Shown here: positions 1 through 10,956 of the stretch, piece by piece
How the letters are laid out: each line of letters starts with the position of its first letter
How positions within the stretch are numbered: the stretch's first letter is position 1
Source: Sipunculus nudus
Taxonomy: Eukaryota; Annelida; Sipuncula; Golfingiida; Sipunculidae
Assembly (NCBI GenBank): GCA_026874595.1
Contig: CM049310.1
Location: 5,644,001 to 5,708,000 of the forward strand
DNA: 64,000 bases
Direction: 5' to 3'
Program-made: the position numbers and the translations under genes
The notes under the pieces: model-generated
Databases searched by the model: none
The model's input: only the letters and a program-made list of their open reading frames with translations
What the model was told of the DNA's origin: nothing

Positions 1-26
1 TTAATCTCCTCAGAAAACTCTACACA

Positions 27-410
27 CTACACATAGCGAATCACAGCTAATTCTGCTTTCTTCAAACTTTCCGTGTAAAATAATATAGACTTTGACCATT
101 CTTTAGACAATGATTTTTCCTTTTGTTTGTACTCTGTGATTTCTTTATCTTCTTGAAGTTTACAAGAGTGATCAACCAACCCTTCACCCATCAAACGATC
201 CCTAATTTCCTTGCGTCTCTCTGTCAGCTTTTTCAAGTTTTGAAACCAAAGCTGGAACAAACAAACAGCTTTCTTTAGTTTCATCCAGTCTGAAAAATAA
301 TTCAAAAGCCTATCGGTAGCTGACTTGGAAGTATCAACCAGAGACGAGACAAGTGAAGCATTTGCATTGCCTTTGACCTCTGGGTCATCATTAGACAGAA
401 CCACTGACAA
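27..410 (-). pseudogene. BEL/Pao pol segment after RNase H, frameshifted
   Basis: This frame has no catalytic motif but is charged and helix-rich (for example LKKLTERRKEIRDRL), and it continues the pol region from the RNase H frame after a frame change near 450-470. In BEL/Pao elements this stretch links RNase H to integrase. It ends in TAG at 27-29. The integrase itself would lie beyond the left edge. The call rests on position and weak similarity only. Confidence 0.6.
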
Positions 411-2119
411 CTGTGGTTGTGGCCGCTCAGCCTTTGATTGCCATAGAAATTCCGGTCCTGAAAGCCATCTAAGAATTTCTGTATGGACAATCCCCTTGAG
501 GCATCATCTGCTGGGTTGGCCCTAGTATCCACATACCTCCATTGACAAACATCTGACATTTCTTTAATATGAGCAATGCAATTTGCCACAAATGTGTGAG
601 ACCTTGTGGTTTCATTCTGTATATATCTAATAACCGACATGCTGTCAGTCCAAAACAGTGTATCTGACACTTAATACTCCAGCTCTCTAGTAATAAACTG
701 GTTCAATTTAACCGCAACCATAGCGGCGGTTAATTCCATGCGAGGAATTGTAGTTCGTTTCAGGGGCGCCACTCGCGCTTTTCCCATTACAAAACTGCAA
801 TGGACCTTACCATTTTCATTTTGGAGACGGACGTAAGTGACGGCGCCATACCCGACATCACTGGCATCAGAAAAATTATGAATTTCACATAAGACAACAC
901 GCCCAAAGTTTTCAGGTTTATAGCATCTTTTAATTACCAGTGACTCCAATTTAGGCAAGTCAGTCAACCATTGATGCCATTTCTGTAAATTTACCCCTGT
1001 AATCTCTTCATCCCAGCCCATACCTAGTTTGCACAAATCTTGCAGAATAATCTTACCCTTGAGAACAAAAGTAGCTGCAAATCCGAGTGGGTCATATACA
1101 GAACTGACTATTGACAAAATACCCCTCCTTGTGGGCGGCTGATTACGAAACTGAATTATGAACCCTAACTCATCAGATTCTACAGTCCAATAAACACCCA
1201 GTGCCCTCTCACATGGTAAATTATCCTGGGTCAAATCAAGTGATTTCATCCCCTTAGCACGTTCTGTAACTGGAATTGTAGCCATAACGTTCCGACTATT
1301 ACTAACCCATTTGCTTAGTCTAAAACCACCCTTCTGACACAATGAACTCACCTCTTTAACAACTGCAGCTGCCTTTTCTTCTGAATCAACAGACCTGAGA
1401 CAATCGTCAACATAAAAGTTTATGAACACTGTATTAGTAGTTCCTTGGTCAAAACTGTGGCTATTGTCATGGGCAGTTTGTTGAAGTGCCATATTAGCAA
1501 TACTTGGGGATGAAACAGCCCCGAACAGATGCACCTTCATTCTGCAAGGTACGGGTTTGGCTGTCAAATCATCAGATTTCCACCAAAAGAAACGTAAATA
1601 ATTACGTTCTGACTCAGGGACAGAGACTTGATAATACATAGCCTCGATGTCTCCCATTACGGCGACATTTTCTTGTCTGAACCTCATCAGGACACCTAAC
1701 AAGCTATTGGTCAAATCTGGCCCTGATAGCAATTGACTGTTCAGGGATACACCATCATACTTAGCTGCACAGTCAAAAACTACACGTATCTTATCTGGTT
1801 TCTTGGGGTGGTACACCCTATGATGTGGTATATACCACACCTCACCATCCTTGACAACCTCATTTTCAGGCACTTCCTCAGCAAACCCCTTCTCAAACAG
1901 TTTAGACATAAACTCTAGGTAATCTTGTTTAAATTTTGAGTTCTTACCCATCTTTCGCGCAAGGTAACTTAAACGCTGAAGTGCTTGCTTCTCATTGTTT
2001 GGCATCTTTGGCGGCTGAGCCTGTTTAAATGGAAGTGATACCTGATAACAACCGTCCTCCAATTTCATGGACTGTGTTACCTTTTCCAAGAAGTTCCTAT
2101 CTTCTTGTGATGGTTGCAT
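302..2119 (-). pseudogene. BEL/Pao reverse transcriptase and RNase H segment
   Basis: The reverse transcriptase block starts near 2119 and shows RVVFDCAAKYDG, VMGDIEAMYYQV (first catalytic Asp region) and INFYVDDCLRSV with the YVDD catalytic box. This is the Peptidase_A17/RT arrangement typical of BEL/Pao. RNase H begins with HNFSDASDVGYGAV and continues past an in-frame TAA at 671-673 into FWTDSMSVIRYI and VDTRANPADDASRG. The frame is then lost around 450-470 and similarity continues in the 410-27 frame. As read, RNase H is truncated by the nonsense codon, so enzyme function is not expected from this copy. Confidence 0.92.
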
Positions 2120-2244
2120 AACTTCATCAACAGCTTCTCAGGAAAATCAAAATTAAAAGACTGTCGAACCTTATAATCTAATTGTTTAAGATCTTCCACA
2201 TACTCAACGGCCATGGTATCCGCCCTGTTCACAGACGAAGGAAT

Positions 2245-2907
2245 TTAACCTGTGGCACGAATCACGTTCCACACTATCCAACCTAGCTTGGTTTTAGCAG
2301 CATGTGGACTGCCACTGGGTCCAGTAATTACTTGCAAAGGACTGTAAGCATCTGGCACATTATTCCCTATAAGAAGCCCAATACTTGCCTCCACCTGTGG
2401 TAAGGAGATATTTTCTAGGTGTGGCCATTTATGTATGTCCTCATTGGTAGGTATGTGTGTCTTTGACACAGGCATTGTCTGTTTTGAGTACACATAAGGC
2501 AGATCTACAAAATTTTGTCCCTGGAAATCTCCAACCTCTAAACCTCTCACAGAACAGGTGTTTAGTGTGTGAGGTGACCCCATGGTGTCAATGGTAATTT
2601 TCATGCACTTGCCAGGTGCTTTAAGTTGATACATTAGCTCCTCGGTGCAAAACGAAACGTAACTGCCCGGGTCAAGAAAGGCATAAGTATCAACCATCTC
2701 TGAGAAGTTCTTAAGCCTCACCTTAACAGGAATGATGGGCATTGTTGCGTCACCGGCTCCCATATCACTAGCATGATTGGCAGCTGAACTAACATTTGCT
2801 ATGTCTTTGTCAAGGTCAACATTTTGTGCATTTGGGAGATTGTTTACCTTCTCCGACTGATCTGAAGCATCAAAATGTAATATTGTCGGCCTCCGCACTT
2901 TTGGCAT
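2245..2907 (-). pseudogene. BEL/Pao aspartic protease segment
   Basis: A 220-codon frame contains AFLDPGSYVSFC near residues 75-86, the position of the catalytic DTG/DSG of retroelement aspartic proteases (DUF1758 type in BEL/Pao). Here the triad reads DPG, so the active site may be altered. The frame overlaps the end of gag by about 60 bases and closes with TAA at 2245-2247. The same frame stays open past that stop for about 100 bases and looks pol-like, so the stop is probably a mutation in a once continuous polyprotein. Later similarity resumes in another frame from about 2,140. Confidence 0.82.
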
Positions 2908-4742
2908 GATGCCTTGTAACGACAGAACCTTTTCTGATGCCCAGATTTAAGACAACCAAAACAAAGGCCTTCTGACTTTAAGAAGTCAGTTTTTTCTTGA
3001 TGTGTTTTTTCAGAAAATTTCTCACATTCTTGCAAGGCATGTGTGGCCACATTGCAATAAATGCAGGGTTTGAACACTCCACTTTTAAATACATGTTGAC
3101 CACATGTAACCATTGTGCTACCTGGACCCTTTTTCCTGCTAGTCTCAAGTTCCTGCTTATTTATCTTTGTTGTTGCTTTTATAGCATAGCTACTTTTTGG
3201 CCTTACTGCTGACACTGATTTGGAACTCTTTCCGAAACTAGAATGCACATATTTCAGGTCTGTTAGAGCATCTCGACCAAAAGTTGGGTCACTCAATTTC
3301 TTGGCTTCTTGTTTGGAAAATACCACTAAATGATGGAATTTAACTGACCCACATTGTTCCCGTTCCCTGTAAACTACATTTCTCCACCTATCATGCATGT
3401 AAGCAGGTAATTTACTTTCCAGTTTCTTTATATTTTCTGGGTACTCTAAGACTTTGGCTGCCTCAATACTACAAATTGCACTTTCACATTCAGTGAGAAA
3501 TATTGAAAAGTCATCCAAGGATTTTGAACTGTCTGCCTTAATATTTGGCCAATTAAAAGCCCTTTTAATAAAGGCATTCGCTATAACTTCATTGTTTCCA
3601 TAGCAATCTTGAAGCTCCCTGAGAGCAGCTTCATATGCCTGCTCTGCATTTAAATAGTTAAACCCACTAACTATTCTCTGAGCTTCCCTTTCAGTAAACT
3701 GTTCAAGATAGCTAATTTTCTCATCAGCACTGTCTGTATATGCCAGTATTTTGGAAGTAAATTGCCTCATGAATTTTTTGTATTCTAGTGGATCACCACT
3801 GAACTTCTTAATATCTGCTGCTGGCTTTCTCAACTGAGACACAATTGACCACAAATTAGCCTGACCATTACCATCAAGAACTGCTTGATGTACAGGGGTG
3901 CTTATGATAGCTGGGCTACCAATTGCATTTGTCGGACAAGGTGACCTATCAGTAAACAAACTTTTTTTTTCATCAGTTACCTGTGAACCATCAACATTAT
4001 CTGTATAATTAAATCTGACACCTCTACCAGAAATAGGAACAGAGTTCAAAGGACTACTTACATAATCAGCATCTGATATATTGTGATGAATCCCATAATC
4101 ATCCTTAGTTTGATTCACACTACCTGACATAAAAACACAATCACTACTGTCTTTATGACCTCCATGAACTCTGCTGCTTGAAGATGGCACAAAGTCTTGC
4201 ACAAAAGGGTTAATACTTGGTGACACTTGAACCTGTGAGAAGTCCTCTGCCGCAGATGGCATAACGTTGTCCCCCAATGCTCCTGATGTAGGACTAGTTG
4301 TCGACACATATGTTGCTTCCAGTTGGCCAGATACAGGTTCACGGAAATTGAAAACCACCTCAGAATCGCTTGAAATGTGTGAGTCAGCCTTCACTTTCTG
4401 GTAAGCACATGATTCAGTATCCAGTAATGGCTCAGTTTTATCAAATTCCTCCAAAACACGTGACCTAGCTGTGGAAACTGCTAACTTAGTATCTAAAGCT
4501 AATTGTTCGACTTCCATATCAAGTTTGAATTTAGCGAGTTCTAGCTCTTGTTTTTTCTTCAATGCTTCAGATTGAATCAACAGCTCTGCCTTTCTCTGTT
4601 CTTCTTTAAGCTTGGCTGACGCCACCGATGTAGCTAAAGAAGTCCGAGATCTGTGTGATATTTGGCTGACACTGTCACTTGGATTAATATCCCCTGAAAT
4701 GCCAGTGTCCCTTACTGAGCTGTTTCTTCCACTTAACTCCAT
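2844..4742 (-). pseudogene. BEL/Pao gag-like ORF with zinc knuckle
   Basis: This 632-codon frame starts at ATG 4742. It has a charged coiled-coil-like N-terminal part rich in E, K, L and A (about residues 40-105), then a Ser-rich linker. A retrotransposon gag-type domain follows, with KFSGDPLEYKKFMRQF near residues 314-329, which matches the DUF1759 type. A CCHC knuckle, CFGCLKSGHQKRFC, lies close to the C-terminus. A second Cys pair follows (CQKC), and there the frame is lost: the continuation of the knuckle region is in another frame at 2907. Gag packages element RNA in the cytoplasm. The break could be a mutation or a frameshifting site; with other lesions downstream, mutation is more likely. 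Confidence 0.88.
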
Positions 4743-4769
4743 CGTTAAATGTAGTTAAAATGTCAATAA

Positions 4770-5712
4770 TGTAAGACCTGATGCTGGTATAAATAATGCA
4801 ATTCCTTTGAGTTAATACGTTCTTTATTGTATAATCTAGAACTCACTTCTAGGTGATTTCCAAACGATTGACTGCAACCAAAATAGAACAGTCTCATGAA
4901 TATAAAAGCAAATTACAAAGTACTGTAAAATACACACTTGAATAATGTAGGCTTAGAAACAGAATTACAAATAAAGTCAGATTATACAGAATATTAGCAG
5001 GTTACTTTTCAGTCACATGTAATTACGTAAATGTAATCTTCCATTTTATTTTTATACAACAGATATTTCATTCTAAATCAATCACAACCAAAAAACTTAC
5101 TCCATAATGTGAATCCTTATAGAAAATCTAATGATTTATGAAAAACTAGAAATAATAAATACCATAAACATACCATTTTAGTATTCTCTCAGTATCCCAA
5201 AATCTGTCTTACAGTTGGTGATTCTTTGCCAGCTCGCCTCTGACCGAATGCTGACACTGTTCTCTTACAGGGTTTTAATACCCTACATTGACACCATTTA
5301 TGGAACTATAGCTAGCTTCTGGTCCACTAGGACATAGAGAGTAAGTTACAATTTATTAAATTAGCTGGCTTCTAGTGCACTATAAGACGTAAAGAACTAG
5401 TTACAAGCAATCTCAGCCTGACACATTTCAAATGACGCAGTGTCCTGCTGTACCAGAAACATACTTCAATTAACCCAGCACTTATGATGTACTGGAAATA
5501 TACTTTCAGTTTACCCAGTGCTCATGCTGTACTAGAAATAGTATTGGCAGAACAAGTCTAACAGGCTCTGTAGATTATAAACACTTGCATAAATGCACAA
5601 ATCATACTTGAAATTAATAGATACAAATTCGAATACATATAATTATAATAAACATGATACATTCACACTCAATCAAGTAAAATCCGTTAACAGTACTGTT
5701 TTGGCCGTTACA
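4770..5712 (-). repeat. Probable LTR of the BEL/Pao element
   Basis: On the minus strand the interval starts TGTAACGGCC and ends GGTCTTACA, giving 5-bp TGTAA/TTACA ends as expected for an LTR. The 27 bases between its end and the gag ATG would hold the primer-binding site, but I could not assign a tRNA. An AATAAAGAACG polyadenylation-like signal lies on the minus strand near 4820-4830. The upstream (U3) half holds an imperfect direct repeat of roughly 50-60 bases around 5,425-5,535. With only one LTR in the window, the boundaries and target-site duplication cannot be proved. Confidence 0.5.
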
Positions 5713-6400
5713 GCTGGATATAGCTAGTTTTCATTATACTTTTAAATTGTCGTGATATTTAATTACAAAAGTTGAGGGGGAAATCAGGGATACACGGAGG
5801 GACCATAATGCTCATTAGGATCCGAAGTGGAGAACCAGATTCAAATCATTATTTTAATATTTCAGATATAAGTGTAAATTTTAAGCAAACCCATTCAAGT
5901 AAAGAGAGCATCGACTAGTAAATGTACAGCGAACAAATATTTGATGACAAATGGAAGAAATTAATCAGTATCTGTTTTACGTATAGAAAACTTTTTTTTT
6001 TTTTTTGCTTTCCTTCACATCCTGCATGCCTCACCGATTACATCAGATTTGATTTAAATATATATATGGAAACACCAAGGGACATGCAGCGACACCCTTT
6101 GAAGCAACTGCATACAAGTAGAAAAATTCTAAATCGATTCAAAGGAATAGATCCGACAATCCTCACCAAAAACATGCATTAAACAACAGACCGCTGGGCG
6201 GAACAGAAGATAGATGGATTAAACAACAACAAACGTGTTTATCTTTACAAAAACTGACAAGCGGATCCAAATAGAACACGAAGACGACAGACAGATGGGT
6301 TCAGTAACAGATAAGAGAAGGCTATCACACATCACACATCAGTAGATAGACAAGGCCGAATGTGGTGATCCTCATGGTCGATGAGGTATCTCATTTTTAT
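5713..6400. other. Non-genic stretch between LTR and inverted-repeat element
   Basis: This is AT-rich sequence with a T14 run near 5,990-6,006. No splice-bounded coding segment is visible on either strand. The missing TM7 exon of the GPCR-like gene could lie on this side, but no NPxxY-like reading was found. Confidence 0.5.
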
Positions 6401-6729
6401 CAAACGTTAAGCCAAAAAAAATAAATAAATAAAAGGTATGGTCCTCAGGCACCGCCCGCATCAATTTTAACACCCGCATTAAAACTTTCTTTTTCGAGTT
6501 TCATCTTTCAAAAAGATGAAATAATACAATTTTGATAGGATTTCCTTTGTTATGTAGTGATTTTACCTGATTAGCAAAAAATATCTGTTATTTTCATGTC
6601 TTTCCCTGATCATATGAAATTTTTATCGAAACTTACATAAAAGGTGAACAATAAAATATCGCCCGCCCTCACTGGTTTCTGAATAAAGTGCCTGAGAACC
6701 ATACCTTTTTTCTTTGGCCCAACCGTTTG
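6401..6729. mobile_element. Short inverted-repeat element (GGCC family), copy 1
   Basis: The ends are inverted copies: the left end CAAACGTTAAGCC, then an A-rich run and GGTATGGTCCTCAGGCAC; the right end GTGCCTGAGAACCATACC, then a T-rich run and GGCCCAACCGTTTG. The interior has no ORF. Related copies lie at 13642-13981 and 20487-20763. The structure is that of a non-autonomous DNA transposon (MITE) of about 0.3 kb; no transposase is present to assign the superfamily. Confidence 0.7.
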
Positions 6730-7168
6730 TACAAACTTTCTGAAACATATTTGCTTTCTAAAGGCATGTGCTCAGCAAATTTAAACAAGCTTAAAAATCA
6801 CGAAATGGAACAGGCATGATGCATAAAGCTATATGAACTACTGTAAATTTATAATGTCAATAAAGATTTAGATTCAAGTCTTTTATGAGATGTATCGAAT
6901 CATGACAGTACCTCCATGTCCCTGGCATCAAACCAGCATTCTTTTTAAGCAAGTTTATGTTCTTGGGCATTACGTATTGTTTTGTGACAAACTTTGATGA
7001 ATTACCATCTTTCAAGGATTAGGGTTGGTATCAAGCACATGCATATTCTTTTTATTTATATGGTATCAAAGGGTGGATGGCTGGATGTCCTTGCATCTTT
7101 TAATTTTAAAATGACATTAAGGGCCTATTTTAACCTGAAACATACAATAACATTTTGGTTGAACTTAC
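6730..7168. other. Intron or 3' sequence downstream of the GPCR-like exon
   Basis: From the donor at 7168 toward lower coordinates this should be intron. It is AT-rich, and I could not identify an acceptor plus TM7-coding exon in it. Confidence 0.45.
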
Positions 7169-7957
7169 CACAAATGGTAGAATACTGCATATTATTGTAA
7201 CCATGGTAACCAGTTGCGTCACGTCTCGTCTGTCCTTCTCTTCATCCAAGTTGATGTTGATAACTCTGCCTTCTTTCATTTTACTTTGGGCCTCTACCCG
7301 CTCTAACCCTTTCGAGGCAAGGCCGGCTGTTCCGTTCTCCGCCCTCTTCACGCTTGTTTTGCTGTGACGTAAAAGTGTGTTCGTCTGCAACCAGACTATC
7401 ACAGCAAAGATGGCAACAAGCGGGGTTGCCAAGCAATATATGACTAGAAGAAGCACAAGAGGTAATCCAACAATACTCGACATGATTAATGTGCACATGT
7501 CGTTGTTTTGACCGGGTAATTTCCAAGGTTCGCTCTGAAAGTAGAGGGGAACCAGTCCAAGCGCAATGCTTCCCGCCACAGACAGTAACAGCTGGTAACA
7601 GACGCTGCGCGAGCGCTGTCGGTGCCACGGTTGCTTTGCCAGGTGGACTACCTGTCCGATTAAGAGAAACAGAAGATGGAAGATTTCTGCTGTTTGTAAA
7701 GTAAACCAAATAATCTGAAAAGCGTTACACCACGCTGGATGAGTGGCTACGTTTGTTGTGTTCACCGCGATCTCCAGTGACCCCAGCAAACCCGCATAGA
7801 GCATGCGAAGTAATAGCAGATGACTTATGTAGAGTTCGAAGTTGCCCACTTCTGATGTATGGACGAGAAAACACAAAATCAGCGTGAAGCACAGGCCTAA
7901 CACCACGGTCATGAAGCAGCCACAAGTGACGGTCACAGCAAGTTGAAACGGTTCCAT
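7169..7957 (-). CDS. Divergent rhodopsin-like GPCR, first coding exon (TM1 to TM6)
   Basis: The ATG at 7957 is preceded in frame by a TGA a few codons upstream, so the start is well supported. The exon codes for 263 residues and ends in phase 0 at CATTTGTG|GTAAGTTC, a strong donor. Hydrophobic segments lie near residues 7-32, 44-66, 77-106, 118-140, 160-190 and 247-263. Cys77 at the start of TM3 and Cys155 in the second extracellular loop are placed for the class A disulfide. The third intracellular loop (about 191-246) is long and basic. Departures from class A: no Asp in TM2, GQVVHL in place of DRY after TM3, and CSILPF in place of CWxPF in TM6. There is an NTT glycosylation sequon at Asn66. 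Unspliced reading runs to a stop at 7130. TM7 is expected in a further exon that I could not find. The ligand is unknown. Confidence 0.72.
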
Positions 7958-10743
7958 TTTCGAGATCACGACTCAATGGCAGAAGTATGTAACCATTTCG
8001 GACAAGCAATCGTTTAAGTTACGACACCGCCCGCCACCAGGTGATTGAAATGAGATGCCATCATGTGACTGAAATGAGACAAGGTCTGCCTTTCAAATTA
8101 TTTCTAAATAATATTTGTGACCTCATCCCAGCTTGGTTACAATTCAGGTTCTTCCAGTTTCATTCTGAAAAAAAATTCAATATTAATTAAACTTAATATG
8201 TCGGTCTATATATACTTGAAGAGATATGTTTTATAATGCAAAGCTGTCCAAAAATATGCATTAAGTAAAGAAAAAAATATGCATGTGGTTGCGAGTTTCC
8301 TTCCTTATTATCTGTGCATGGCTTTTCTGTTGTGCCGACCTGACAGGATGCCTGTCTGGTTCTGCCTTCACAATCTTTTTATGGCAAGTATCGTCCGTCT
8401 TATCTGATTAAACAATATAGGTCATCGAAGGAAAAATGAAAGCGCGATATAATCATTTTTATGTTATGATCTTTTTACTACCGTCAGTTTTGATAATGAT
8501 GGTAAAAAACGTTGATTTAATTGCAAAAAAAAAATATTTTGGAATATCTGTATATACGGTATTACTATATATAATTGAAACAATTGTCTAACGACGTTAA
8601 AAAGAAAATAAAGAGCGAAATGTAATTTTAATGTCAAAGGCTGCTTCATGTACATATAGTTTGTAACTACTGCATGCTAAAATAAGTTTGTGGTCAATTT
8701 TTTTTTCAGAGGAATGAAATACGATTTATAGTACGCTGATATTGACAGAATAAATGTGTGCTTCTTTAAACAAATATCGAGAATAACAACCATTTTTTAT
8801 AGTCTATTGTACTATTATAGAGAGGTATAATTGATACACCGGGGACAAAGATTCACTATATGAGACGTTCATCAGTCGACCCAAGAAATAATATTCTGAA
8901 ATTTTGTTCACGTCACAGACAGAAAAATCACTTTTGTGCCCATGAGTATCGGTCCCTCATATCAAGGCTATACACACCATATATAATTGGCCCTGGTATG
9001 AGTTCGCAAACATTCTGTAGTATTTCTGTAATAATTATATATACTTTTTTTCATATTTTCATACATAAATAATTAATGATATATATATTATACCAATGTT
9101 ATCCATGAAGGTATGACACCATCTACTTTCATTAATCAAATATTATAATCAGAGTTTACACTAAGATATATAAGTACACACTAGCATGATCTGTTACACA
9201 TGCAGTTATAGGCAAACTCATCCAGTAGAGATATAAGTAAGCCACAACATTTTATTCCGATCGGGGAACGTTTAATTTCAAAAGTATGCATTTCTAAAAT
9301 TTCATTTAAATATACCCTGTCAAGGAAACTGTGTCACCTATATACTTCAAGTAGGACTAGCACAACGACCTTCGTTTGCACCTAATTTTTTTCTGTTTTT
9401 CTTTAAACAAATAAAAGATAAGAATATCATGAATGAACGTATCAATTGTTCCGTATGATAAATCTAAGCTGAATTATTGTTTATGGATTAGAATACTTCA
9501 CATGTGTACTTTTTAATATAACCATTGCCTCTTTCTTTAGCCACAATATATGTGTGTGTGTGTGTTTGTGTGTATGATAAAGATGTTTCTATTGTCCTTC
9601 GTTAAGTAATCCAAAAGCTTTAAATACAGGACCAGAATAGAATTTGATTTATATCAGCGTTGAAAATATATTAATTCCTGTCAGAGGTTGGATATATATG
9701 TTATAAGAGAGATAAATGTAAAGGAACTACTCAAGCTCTACACCTGAAAAGACGTAATTGGGCGAAACTGGGTCAGCACTGAGTAAAAATAGACTGGCGA
9801 TTGATCATAACTTAAGGTGCGCATGCAAAATGCAGACTGCTGGTACGCGTACTCTCTGTCTGTTTTATAAATAGGGCGATGTTATCTCTAAATGATAGGT
9901 ATTAAGTGGGCGATAAGAGCTACTGGCTTCTTTCCTTGCTTGTTACATGCACGTGAAATATGGAATAATGACCTCAAATAGCCAGGTACTTTAATATGCT
10001 CAGATGCATATCTCTTTCCTCATCCTATCAAAGATATGAAAGGAATTAAATTTAGAAAAGATGACGTAGTAGTATGTAAACAGAAGTGTAAACGTTAACA
10101 TGTCAGGCGTAGAAGATGGCCACACGTGCATGTATGGCTGTGTGACTGTGGGATGACTGGATGTGCATATGTAATGAAGTATTACGCCTTTTTCAAAACT
10201 AATTTTATTGGTTATTTCTTCACACGATAAGATCTATTTAAACACGTACACTTGGGTCTTTCTTCTCAAAATTTCCAGACCCAGGTACTGTTCAGAACAA
10301 AGACGAAGAGTTATATTCAGACAGGATACTAAACTTATAAACAAAAGTGTTTACACAATCATGCATTTATAATGTGTTCAATCATGGCAGACATCAAGTC
10401 CAGCACCTCATAAATGTAATATGCGTGGGGCGAGTGCATGGGTAAGACAGGAATGTAATATAGATGTTGTGCGTTTCAGTTCAAGAAATATTCATGCTGA
10501 AGTCAGGTTCAATGAATAGATAAGGGCTGGTTGGTCAATTATCGCGAATAAAGATGGTGATAAACACACACCTACGTATATAGACAAGCCTATATGTGTA
10601 TATACGTGCGTGTGTGTGAAAGAGAGAGGGGGGGGGGGGGTAATTGGTTTATGCTCAATTTTATAATTTTGGTTATTATTTTATGTTCAAGTATTATCAC
10701 CGAGTTTATATACAACAGTAGACGTACGGGTTACACAGAACTT
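7958..10743. other. Upstream flank of the GPCR-like exon, no gene seen
   Basis: This is AT-rich sequence with a short TG repeat near 9,550-9,570 and a G13 run near 10,628-10,640. The first 200 bases contain the presumed promoter/5' UTR of the GPCR-like gene, but no TATA box or initiator can be assigned. Short ORFs here are of chance length. Confidence 0.5.
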
Positions 10744-10956
10744 CAGAAGCGGATCCGGGGGGGGGGGGGGGGGAGTCCAGGGGGTCCGGACCCCCCCCCC
10801 CCCCTTTTTCACCCGAAGCAACCTTTTTTAAGGGGTTTTAGACGTAATTTTGCTGCCTGGACCCCCCCCCCCCCCATTTCCAGACCTGATTACCATTTTT
10901 TTTTAGGATTTTCATTTGTCCCCCCCCCCCTTTTCCTAAATCCTGGATCCGCCCCT
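10744..10956. mobile_element. hAT-like short inverted-repeat element with G/C homopolymers
   Basis: The left end CAGAAGCGGATCCGGG and the right end CCTGGATCCGCCCCTG are inverted copies, matching at 13 of 16 positions. CAGGGGCGGATCC-type ends are common on hAT-type non-autonomous elements. The interior holds a G run of about 18, then C runs of 10-14. I could not see a convincing 8-bp target duplication. The apparent 136-codon plus-strand ORF across it is an artefact of the homopolymers. Confidence 0.6.

Larger units (their letters stand above)
1..4742 (-). mobile_element. BEL/Pao LTR retrotransposon, internal region, decayed and cut by the window edge
   Basis: Order on the minus strand is gag (4742-2844), aspartic protease (about 2907-2245), reverse transcriptase (2119 downward), RNase H (about 850-460) and a following pol segment (410-27). 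This order and the motifs fit the BEL/Pao superfamily. The frame changes near 2,890, near 2,120-2,145 and near 450-470. Stop codons interrupt the reading at 2245-2247, at 671-673 inside RNase H, and at 27-29. Integrase and the second LTR are not in the window. The copy cannot make an intact polyprotein as read and is best called a pseudogenised insertion. Its probable LTR lies at 4770-5712. It sits downstream of the GPCR-like exon on the same strand. Confidence 0.93.

Noticed and set aside
7281-8009. Minus- and plus-strand ORFs overlapping the GPCR-like exon
   Set aside because: They are alternative frames of the exon; only the 7957-7169 frame has membrane helices, a start preceded by a stop and a splice donor.
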